Positions 57,401-64,000 of a DNA stretch of 64,000 nt are shown piece by piece. Positions within the stretch are counted from its first letter, which is position 1. Every line of letters starts with the position of its first letter. Under the pieces are notes generated by a model, which was not told where the DNA came from, did no database searches, and was given only the letters and a program-made list of their open reading frames with translations. The stretch is from Actinomycetes bacterium (GTDB taxonomy: Bacteria; Actinomycetota; Acidimicrobiia; Acidimicrobiales; Ilumatobacteraceae). The DNA lies in the NCBI GenBank assembly GCA_025356335.1, contig JANXUF010000033.1, positions 1-64,000 on the forward strand, read 5' to 3'. The translations under genes and the position numbers were made by a program.

Positions 57401-58719
57401 CCCTGCATGTCATCGGTGAAAGTCGCTGTGAAATGGATCGGCGAATCCGGCGTCGGGTCGGCCTGAGCGGTCGGCGTCGTCTGCTGGTTCACCGTGACCT
57501 GCGGAACGGTGACGACGAAGTCGACAGACGGTGTCGGCAGCGAGAAACCGAGAGCCGGGGCCTCGACACCGGCCGGGTTGAAGCCCGGCGTATTGGTGAA
57601 GTTGAAGTAGTGGCCCGGTAGTCCGTGGTTGCCGAGGTCGCTGAGGAAGTTAGTCATCGTGCAGGTCCCGGCGGTCGTCGGCGGGTTGAACGTGACAGTG
57701 GAGTAGGCGTTCTTGATATCCCCGAGCGTGCCGATTCCGGCGATCGCCGAGACGTTGTCGGTGCTGGAGACGAGCGGGAGGTTCTTCACCGAATCGGGCA
57801 GGGCATCATAGACCAGGTTGATCACCTGCGTGTCGAGCGCCGGATCGATGTTCGACGGGTCGATACCGCTGAAATTCTTCAGCAGATCCTTGATGTCGGT
57901 GCCGAGATGGAAGTTGCCGCTCGGCGAAACGTCGAAGCTTCCGCAGGTCACCCAGGCGATGAACAACATGTTGCCCTGCTCGGAATGGCTGTTGACATCG
58001 GAGTCATTGGCGTCGAAACCGGGGATGACCTGTGGCTCTCCGGCCCTGACGTTGACGGGGCTCGCCGGGTCGGTCATCGACGGGACACTGTCGAGCGTCG
58101 TGATGCGGATGTCGACCGTCGCCTCGTGGTTTGGGGAGCCCGTATTCGTGCTCTCGTGGCCATCGTCGATACTGCTACTGGTGTTGATGGTCAGTTCGGC
58201 TGGCGTGTCATTGAGGTTCGAGTAGTTCGCAGGTGGCGTGTAGGTCAGCGTGCCGAGCGCAGCGTTCAGCTGATCGTTCGTCCCCTGGAACTGGAGAGCC
58301 TGCTGGCCCCCAACGGGGTCCCCCTGCGTCGACATCCCAGGGTCCATAGTCATTTTCAAGATCCCCGTGGTGACCGCAAGCTGGACGTTCGCGCATCCAC
58401 TGGTCACTTGCGGGGTCGTCGTGAGCGTGCAGTCCCCGTCGGTCGACTTGCTGTCGACCTTGATGTCACGCTTCTGCGGAGCTGCGATCGGGTCAGTGCC
58501 CGCAAAGACGACCGGGACCGGCAGTAGAGGATTCAACCCCGAAGGGTCGCCATATACACGCGGCGGCGAGGTGATGACCGGAACAGCGGCACTGGCACTC
58601 CCGGGATCGAACAGGCCGAGAACGACGGTGGTCGTTGCGAGGAGCAACATGACGACGATGACGCGGAACATCGGTTGGCGACGGTGCTTCGATGCGCCTT
58701 GAGTGGTGAAGTTGCTCAT
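54424..58719 (-). CDS. Large secreted LPXTG-anchored surface protein with Ig-like repeats and two HYR domains
   Basis: Signal peptide MFRVIVVMLLLATTTVVLGLFDPGSASAAVP; repeated ~110-aa modules (xPTSxSPIxFDVxFSxxVxGF...); HYR-like modules; C-terminal VQLPATGTDSGQSLRFAVALSIIGFLLLIFARRRKMHI. Confidence 0.92.
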   Translation of the reverse strand: MSNFTTQGASKHRRQPMFRVIVVMLLLATTTVVLGLFDPGSASAAVPVITSPPRVYGDPSGLNPLLPVPVVFAGTDPIAAPQKRDIKVDSKSTDGDCTLTTTPQVTSGCANVQLAVTTGILKMTMDPGMSTQGDPVGGQQALQFQGTNDQLNAALGTLTYTPPANYSNLNDTPAELTINTSSSIDDGHESTNTGSPNHEATVDIRITTLDSVPSMTDPASPVNVRAGEPQVIPGFDANDSDVNSHSEQGNMLFIAWVTCGSFDVSPSGNFHLGTDIKDLLKNFSGIDPSNIDPALDTQVINLVYDALPDSVKNLPLVSSTDNVSAIAGIGTLGDIKNAYSTVTFNPPTTAGTCTMTNFLSDLGNHGLPGHYFNFTNTPGFNPAGVEAPALGFSLPTPSVDFVVTVPQVTVNQQTTPTAQADPTPDSPIHFTATFTDDMQGFGDANSDVTLFGTAGATTAVVTPVDAKTYDIAVTGMTQSGTVIVDVPAGAAHEVAVPVVVNAASSSTDHTVTFLTNPRVTINQSPPPQTDPTSLSPIDFDVIFSRPVVGFTAPDVDLSASTAGTLAATVTTISSSHYTVHVTGMSIDQGHVIASIPGAAAQDATFNALTSSASSSTDNDVQWVEPTAPSAQVTLNPGTTDPSSAASVTFLVTFSEPVATFDTADVAFVGSAGANAAVVTQVAPMDGSRYTVAESGMPDSGNVNLTVAAGSVTSIATGLANTVSNTATLQWIKPAAPVPPTTTVSVDLLQANPTSASPIVFDVIFSEGVTGFDQSDVTLTGSAIANATTVTMVDASHYTVSVSGMNASGSVQVNVGPGLANGTTSLLGNLSSNLALVTFNKPVPVAPTTTVSVDPGQVNPTSVSPIIFDVMFSEAVSGFDQTDVTLTGSANANAATVTTVDAAHYTVAVSGMPSSGSVQVNVGPGLATGTTSLLGNLSSNLASVTFNKPTPPVLTINQSPLPQTDPTFISPLGFDIVSDQAINLIPFNQLTIVSTAGPVGGFTIGVSLIDSTHQHVTISGMTQNGDVTVSIPANATTAVALPHLGSAASTSADNSITFQIAAPPSAPTVTINQAFGQADPTSTSPIAFDVVFSAPVIGFGVEASDATISGTAGGALSASIASIDSSHFQVRVTGMTTSGTVIASIPAGAAQTIGLPVTNSQASTSTDNLVSWVTPPLTIAVPPDKIVPNDPGQAGAVVTFAAATSTGGIPPVTISCTKNSGDFFPLGQTVVSCTAIDSAQQQELVIENTEARQPNVQHQPFIADSASFTITVVDNQAPTISRPDITVHTSDPAGIVVNYGAPAAADNSGIAPTVSCTPATGIVYPVGTTPVTCVATDGAGNTAQSIFHVTVILDSTVTTTVTTTPGTALVTTPLTTPAGAATPVPNPATTGTPPVQLPATGTDSGQSLRFAVALSIIGFLLLIFARRRKMHI

Positions 58720-58913
58720 GCAAGCAAGGTAAGGAAGGTCGGTACCCGTCGTCATGAGTAGTCGAGTACTCATTTGACCTGCGGCGACGGCGCTCCCGTT
58801 GGCCGCTGATCAGCAAGGTCGATGTTAAGAAGATCATCGGTACAGCGGTCGCCCGAGCAGTGGTCATCGGGTATCCACCCATCGGTGCCGTCGCCATTGG
58901 CCGGCAGTGACCG

Positions 58914-59699
58914 TCAACCGAGGCGACCCCACATGAGGATGCGCTTGAACGGAAAGAAGAACGGTGACCGATCGCCGAGTTCGCCAACGAGCCTGCGGGT
59001 GTATTCGTCGACGAATTGTTCGAACTGCTCGGCTGAGAGCAGCCTTTGGAACCGCGTGAGGGATGTTCCCCTCACCCATTCGACCACGTCATTCGTCGAC
59101 TGCAATCGGTGGCCGTAGACCTGCAGTCGCACTGACTGCTGGACATAGCCGAGTGTGTCCAACAGTTCCGCGTACGACTGCGGGCTCAGCACGTTCGCGG
59201 CGACCGGGTCACCGACATCGTGGCCAGCGAACCACGAGCGGTACGGCTCCTCACGGGCAAGAGCGGCGCTGACGGTATGCGAAGGGTAGTCGTGGTTCGC
59301 CGGTACCTGCACCGCCAGTTGCCCGCCCGCCTGCAATGCCATGGTCCACCGGCCGAGCACGAACCGGTGATCCGGCACCCACTGCAACGAAGCGTTGGCG
59401 ATGACGAGGTCGTAGTCCGCGCCTGCGGTCCACTGACCGATATCACCGAGGCTGAAATGGAGATGCTCGGTCCGCAGTGGCATCGCCTGCGCCATCATCT
59501 TCGGAGAGTTGTCGATACCGGTCATCTCGGCGACGTCGAGATGTTCAGCGGCCAGCTTCGTCAGTTTCCCCGGCCCGCAGCCGAGGTCGACGGCGCGCAT
59601 TCGTTGCACCGGCGCAACGAGAGCGAGTAAGTCGTGGAACGGTTGGGCCCGCTCGTCCGCAAAGCGTTGATATTGCGTCGGATTCCATGCGTCGGCCAT
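58914..59699 (-). CDS. Trans-aconitate 2-methyltransferase-like SAM methyltransferase
   Basis: WNPTQYQRFADERAQPFHDLLALV, RAVDLGCGPGKLTKLAAEHLDVAEMTGIDNSPKMMAQA, YDLVIANASLQWVPDH. Confidence 0.9.
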   Translation of the reverse strand: MADAWNPTQYQRFADERAQPFHDLLALVAPVQRMRAVDLGCGPGKLTKLAAEHLDVAEMTGIDNSPKMMAQAMPLRTEHLHFSLGDIGQWTAGADYDLVIANASLQWVPDHRFVLGRWTMALQAGGQLAVQVPANHDYPSHTVSAALAREEPYRSWFAGHDVGDPVAANVLSPQSYAELLDTLGYVQQSVRLQVYGHRLQSTNDVVEWVRGTSLTRFQRLLSAEQFEQFVDEYTRRLVGELGDRSPFFFPFKRILMWGRLG

Positions 59700-59779
59700 A
59701 CTTGTATTTAACTTGTATTAGTAGCACTGTGTCAAGCTGTCCGATCGCTCGTGGGGAGCAACAGAACGGAGCACCAGTC

Positions 59780-61426
59780 ATGGCGGTCGCACAGTCCGAT
59801 CCGGAGATGGCCTCGAAGGGTTTGAAGGGCGGATCACTCGGCCTCGTCGCCGTCACGGTGATCGCCATCGCCTCGACAGCACCCGGATATTCGCTCGCCG
59901 CCGGTATCGGCGGCATCGCCGGTCACGTCGGTGTCCACTCCCCGTTCATCATGATCTTCGCCTTCATTCCGATGGCCTGCATCGCCGCAGCGTTCTTCTA
60001 CATGAACAAGGCCGACCCGGACTGCGGCACGAACTTCACCTGGGGTGTGCGTGCCTTCGGACCGTCCTTCGGCTGGCTGAGTGGCTGGGCGTGCATCATC
60101 GCCGATCTGGTGATCATGCCGAACCTCGCCGGAATTTCGGGGCAGTACCTCGTGCTGTTGTTCGACGAGAAGGCGTCGAACAACATCTACCTGACGACAT
60201 TCATCGGCATCCTCTTCATCGGGGCGATGTGCTGGGTCTGTTGGAAGGGGATCGAACTCTCCGCCCGTTCCCAAGTCGTACTCCTCGGGACCGAAATCAT
60301 TGTGCTGACGATCTTCGCCGTCGTCGCCTTCACCAAGTCGTTCGGCAGCGGCATCTCCAAGAACGGGGGCGTGCTGACCGGTGACGATGCAACCGCCGCC
60401 CAGAGTTCGTACCCAGCGTGTAGCGCAGTCACCAAGTCGACTCAGAGTTGTTTCAACACCGTCCAGGACGGCGTGCAGGTCGTGTACCACTCCGTCAAAC
60501 CCTCGCTGTCGTGGATGTCGTGGAGCGGCGTGTCGTCGAAGGATCTGCTCGCCGGTTTGGTGCTGGCGGTGTTCATCTATTGGGGATGGGATACTGCCGT
60601 CTCGGTCAACGAGGAAAGCACGGACGCCAACCGCACGCCGGGCATCGCCGCAGTCCTGTCGACGTTCCTGCTCCTCGGCATCTACCTGGTCACCGCCTAC
60701 GGGTCGGTCTCCTTGCTCGGACCCGGCTTCACCGCCGACAACTCGGCCGATGCGCTCGGTGCACTCGGTGCCGTCGCGTTGCCGACGATCCTCTACAAAC
60801 TGCTGATCATCGCCGTGCTGACGTCGGCCTCCGCCTCGTGCCAGACGACGATCCTGCCCGCCACCCGGACAATGCTGTCGATGGGCGTCCACAAGGCGGT
60901 GCCGGACAAACTCGCCGAAGTCGACGCCAAACATCTCACGCCAGCGTTCAGCACCTGGGTCTTCGGTTTCGTGTCCGTGCTGTGGTACCTGCTGCTCGTC
61001 GTTGTCAGCCACAACACGAGTACCGATCTCTACAGCTCATCGATCGGCGCCGTCGGGATGGCAATCGCCCTGTATTACGGGTTCACCGGCATCTCGTGCA
61101 TCTGGTACTACCGACGCTGGCTGACGAAGTCGACGAAGAACCTCGTCTTCATCGGCGTACTGCCGCTGCTCGGCGGCATCGTGCTCGTCTATACGTTCTT
61201 CGCGACGATCCGCGACAACGTCGGCACCGATGGCGACCACGCGCTGCTGTTCACCGGTACGGGTCTGCTGATCGCCGGCATCCCGTTCATGATCTGGTGC
61301 CGCCTCAAGTATCCGACCTTCTTCACGTACCGGCCGGACCCGCCGGACACGGTCCCTGACCCGGGTGGCCCGAGTGGGGTCATCGCTGCCGAATTGGGAA
61401 CCTACACACAGGGAGCCAGGAAATGA
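59780..61426 (+). CDS. APC superfamily amino acid permease
   Basis: LKGGSLGLVAVTVIAIASTAPGYSLAAGIGGIAG..., about 12-14 TM segments, IYWGWDTAVSVNEESTDANRTPGIAAV. Confidence 0.92.
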   Translation: MAVAQSDPEMASKGLKGGSLGLVAVTVIAIASTAPGYSLAAGIGGIAGHVGVHSPFIMIFAFIPMACIAAAFFYMNKADPDCGTNFTWGVRAFGPSFGWLSGWACIIADLVIMPNLAGISGQYLVLLFDEKASNNIYLTTFIGILFIGAMCWVCWKGIELSARSQVVLLGTEIIVLTIFAVVAFTKSFGSGISKNGGVLTGDDATAAQSSYPACSAVTKSTQSCFNTVQDGVQVVYHSVKPSLSWMSWSGVSSKDLLAGLVLAVFIYWGWDTAVSVNEESTDANRTPGIAAVLSTFLLLGIYLVTAYGSVSLLGPGFTADNSADALGALGAVALPTILYKLLIIAVLTSASASCQTTILPATRTMLSMGVHKAVPDKLAEVDAKHLTPAFSTWVFGFVSVLWYLLLVVVSHNTSTDLYSSSIGAVGMAIALYYGFTGISCIWYYRRWLTKSTKNLVFIGVLPLLGGIVLVYTFFATIRDNVGTDGDHALLFTGTGLLIAGIPFMIWCRLKYPTFFTYRPDPPDTVPDPGGPSGVIAAELGTYTQGARK

Positions 61427-61866
61427 GTTCGATCGTCGTCGTCGGTATCGGACCAGAAGGTAGCGGGTCGCACGCTGCAGATGTGGCGGCGGGTTACGCG
61501 ACGGCGCTCGGCGCCACCATGATCCTCGTGTTCGGCTACGAACCGTCGTCGCTTGGGCCTCGTGGAGGACCATTTGAAGACCAGATCGAGGAAATCGCCG
61601 ACGAGGTCACCAAGGACGTCCGTTCGGCGCTGTCCGCCGCTCATCCCGATCTTGCCATCACCGTCGAACTCGTTCGCGATCGCCCGGTCGAGAGTCTCAT
61701 TCGTGTCGCCGAAGCGCGCAGTGCGCAGGTGATCGTCGTCGGCCACGGAGGGTCTGGCCCGTTCCGCGCCGCCCTGTTGGGCTCCACCACCTACGAGCTG
61801 GTGCACCGCTCGACGATCCCCGTGCTCGTCGTCCCGGACCCCAAAGCGCCTGACTCCGACGACTGA
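61423..61866 (+). CDS. Universal stress protein (UspA) family
   Basis: SSIVVVGIGPEGSGSHAADVAAGYA, AQVIVVGHGGSGPFRAALLGSTTYELVHRSTIPVLVVP; ATGA overlap with the permease. Confidence 0.93.
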   Translation: MSSIVVVGIGPEGSGSHAADVAAGYATALGATMILVFGYEPSSLGPRGGPFEDQIEEIADEVTKDVRSALSAAHPDLAITVELVRDRPVESLIRVAEARSAQVIVVGHGGSGPFRAALLGSTTYELVHRSTIPVLVVPDPKAPDSDD

Positions 61867-61913
61867 AACCCACCCCACGCAGCGATGTGCCCGTCGGAGC
61901 GACGGAGCAGAAA

Positions 61914-61932
61914 GTGGACTCCACGTCCACGA
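61914..61932. terminator. Hairpin GTGGAC-N5-GTCCAC, member of a two-copy hairpin pair
   Basis: On the minus strand: TTCGTGGACGTGGAGTCCACTTTCTGCTC; near-identical to the 30995 element. Confidence 0.6.
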
Positions 61933-61977
61933 AGTGCCCCATCCCTCCTGGGCTGGCGGGCGCGTGCGAAAACGCAA

Positions 61978-62009
61978 GCAGGCCCAGCGTCTGGCGACGG
62001 TGGGCCTGC
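61978..62009. terminator. Hairpin GCAGGCCCA-N14-TGGGCCTGC between convergent genes
   Basis: Perfect 9-bp stem. Confidence 0.55.
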
Positions 62010-62028
62010 CCGACGCGCTGGCGTGGTG

Positions 62029-63198
62029 CTACTGGCCGGCGACGGGAACCCGTGGACCGGCGTCTGCCGGAGCGTCGGCGTCGAGGGCGAACTTGACGTA
62101 CTCCTCTGCGGTGTCCTCCCAGTCCTCGAACTGGATGACGTTCATCTCCTCGAAGCGGTGACGGAGCCACTTGTCGTTGCGATCGAGCAGACCGAGTTTC
62201 TTGCAGTTCGGGACGATCTTCGAGAACAGCATCTGCTGGAACATCACCCTGGTCGGGTCGGCGAGCACGAGTGGCAGCACGTCCTTGGGGTTGATGCCCA
62301 TCCGGTCCCACACTTCTTGTGAGAGGAAACGGTCGCGCATGCGGACGGCGGCCTCGAAGGCGAACTCCTGGCGGTCCATCATCTCGCGATCGGTCATGCC
62401 GTCGTACACCTCTTTGAGCGACAGCACGCCGAAGGCGACGTGGCGGGCTTCGTCACTCATCACGTAACGCAGGAGCTGCTTGAGCAGCGGCTCGCTCGTC
62501 AACTGCTGCTGGAAGCCGAAGGCGGCAAGTGCCAGACCCTCGACCATGACCTGCATACCGAGATACGTCATGTCCCAGCGGGAATCGTTGACGATGTCGT
62601 CGAGCAGCAACTTCAAGTGGGCGTTGATCGGGTAGTGACCCGACAGCTTGGTGTCGAGGTAGCGGCCGAAGACCTCGACATGACGGGCCTCGTCGACGAC
62701 CTGCGTGGAGGCGTACAGCTTGGCGTCATACCACGGCACCGTCTCGACGATCTTGGCGGTACACAGCAGCGCACCCTGCTCACCGTGCAGGAACTGGCTG
62801 AGCGTCCAGTTGTTCTGCTCGACGCCGAACTGCAGCCATTCCTTGTCGCCCCACTTCTCCACCGGCGTGCCGATGTATTGCGCCGGCTCCATGCCGGTGC
62901 CGATCTGCGCCTGGATCTCGGCGACGACCTTCTCCTGGTCGACCTCGGTATCCCACGGCAGGTCGGTCGAACCGTTCCACTGACCGGTCTTGGCCTTTTC
63001 GTACAACTTGCGCAGATGCGGTCGGGCGAGGGAGTAGTCCCACGTGAAGATGGCGTCTGCGTTGTCCTTGACGACATGCGTGACCTCGTCGACGTCGGTG
63101 TTGACGACGCTGAGGATGGCCTCGATGTCGTTGATCTCGTCGCGGCCGAGCAGTTCTGCGTGCGATGCCCCGATGACGGGATTTTCGGTGATGCTCAT
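62029..63198 (-). CDS. Ferritin-like diiron-domain protein
   Basis: Paired carboxylate/His motifs: HGEQGALLCTAKIVE, VVDEARHVEVFGRYL, YVMSDEARHVAFGVLSLKEVY. Confidence 0.88.
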   Translation of the reverse strand: MSITENPVIGASHAELLGRDEINDIEAILSVVNTDVDEVTHVVKDNADAIFTWDYSLARPHLRKLYEKAKTGQWNGSTDLPWDTEVDQEKVVAEIQAQIGTGMEPAQYIGTPVEKWGDKEWLQFGVEQNNWTLSQFLHGEQGALLCTAKIVETVPWYDAKLYASTQVVDEARHVEVFGRYLDTKLSGHYPINAHLKLLLDDIVNDSRWDMTYLGMQVMVEGLALAAFGFQQQLTSEPLLKQLLRYVMSDEARHVAFGVLSLKEVYDGMTDREMMDRQEFAFEAAVRMRDRFLSQEVWDRMGINPKDVLPLVLADPTRVMFQQMLFSKIVPNCKKLGLLDRNDKWLRHRFEEMNVIQFEDWEDTAEEYVKFALDADAPADAGPRVPVAGQ

Positions 63199-63236
63199 GG
63201 GTTACTCCTTCGTTGATTCGTGGTTAGCACGGAGCG

Positions 63237-63869
63237 CTAGCTGTGCAGGGATGATTGGGTCGAGATGAGTGCGCCGGAATAGGCAGGCAGGATGATCTTG
63301 CGGATGAAGGCGCGGGCATCGACTTCCTTGGTGAAGTCCATCCGCTCCGAGGGTGCAAGGAACCCGGAGATCACCAGGCGAACGAGCAGTTCGACGACTT
63401 CGCCACCCTCGCGTTTGCCGAGGAACGGCTGGACGAGCGGGGTCAGGAACGTCGAAGCGACCCGAATGATGCGCGGGACGCCGTGAACCGTCAACTCATC
63501 GACCGTCTCGCCGGGGGCTGTCGACATCATCACCGCAAGGTGGTGGTCGTCGCGCATGTCCTGCATCGAGAACACCACGGCACGCACGAGGAGTTCCTCG
63601 AAGTCGTCGGTCTCACCGATCGCCGCCAGTAGTCGGCTGAAGAAGTCTTCGAGTTCCTGCAGGCGCATCGCCTCGAACAGCACATCTTTGCCGCCGGGGA
63701 ACAGCCGGTAGAGGGTCGCTCGGGAGACCTTGGCGGTGTTGGCGATGTCGTCGATGGTGACGCGCTCGAATCCCCACTGTTCACAGCACACCTTGGCGGC
63801 ATCGAGGATGCGTTGTTCTGCCGCACTCGGCATGCGACGCGTTTCCAAGGCTGAGCCCGCGTGCTCCAT
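63237..63869 (-). CDS. TetR family transcriptional regulator
   Basis: RILDAAKVCCEQWGFERVTIDDIANTAKVSRATLYRLFPGGKDVLFEAM. Confidence 0.92.
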   Translation of the reverse strand: MEHAGSALETRRMPSAAEQRILDAAKVCCEQWGFERVTIDDIANTAKVSRATLYRLFPGGKDVLFEAMRLQELEDFFSRLLAAIGETDDFEELLVRAVVFSMQDMRDDHHLAVMMSTAPGETVDELTVHGVPRIIRVASTFLTPLVQPFLGKREGGEVVELLVRLVISGFLAPSERMDFTKEVDARAFIRKIILPAYSGALISTQSSLHS

Positions 63870-63872
63870 GAA

Positions 63873-63899
63873 TGAGACATTAAGACTAAAACCGTCTCA
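63873..63899. promoter_or_regulatory. Inverted repeat TGAGAC-N15-GTCTCA upstream of tetR
   Basis: Perfect 6-bp arms starting 4 bp upstream of the annotated start at 63869. Confidence 0.5.
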
Positions 63900-63988
63900 C
63901 TGTCAACCCCCCACTTCGGCCTGTCATCGTGACCGTCGAAGCGGGCGCGGGACTAGCCTGTGGCCACCGTTCACCACCGGAGGTTTCT

Positions 63989-64000
63989 ATGCGTCGCTCA
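63989..64000 (+). CDS. Start of a truncated CDS at the window edge
   Basis: ATG preceded by CGGAGG ribosome-binding-like sequence; only MRRS visible. Confidence 0.35.

Noticed and set aside
58808-58912. Short plus-strand peptide LISKVDVKKIIGTAVARAVVIGYPPIGAVAIGRQ as a gene remnant
   Set aside because: Looks protein-like but has no start codon in frame, is very short, and could be chance; not enough to call a pseudogene.
59834-61012. 392-aa minus-strand ORF
   Set aside because: Antisense shadow of the amino acid permease; hydrophilic low-complexity composition.

Overview
High-GC window with dense, tightly packed genes on both strands, compatible with an actinobacterial chromosome (the taxon is inferred only from GC content and gene families). 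I support about 55 protein-coding genes, one tRNA-Arg(UCU) and a set of hairpins and operator-like palindromes. No rRNA, CRISPR array, transposase, integrase or phage module was recognised. Housekeeping blocks include coaX-coaBC, cinA-pgsA-rimO and ftsK-(lipoprotein)-rnj-dapA. Accessory parts include a TetR/SDR/P450/Gfo-Idh cluster, a second TetR-linked divergent operon pair, an RpiR/2OG-dioxygenase pair, an MFS-TetR cassette, a stand-alone LigD-type polymerase, a homospermidine synthase near a class-III-like glutamine synthetase, and a 1432-aa LPATG-anchored Ig/HYR repeat protein. The most notable non-coding signals are: (1) two 49-nt hairpins (42034-42082 and 50368-50416) with identical 15-19-15 architecture, a conserved loop and six fully compensated stem differences; (2) a 60-bp tandem repeat at 54091-54380; (3) a 102-nt element bounded by 17-nt inverted repeats (10487-10588); (4) a second pair of near-identical hairpins (30995-31021 and 61912-61938); (5) a perfect 14-bp-arm palindrome enclosing the start codon of a tetR gene (19543-19577); and (6) recurrent short tandem repeats inside genes and linkers. 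All family calls come from reading the translations; no database search was run.
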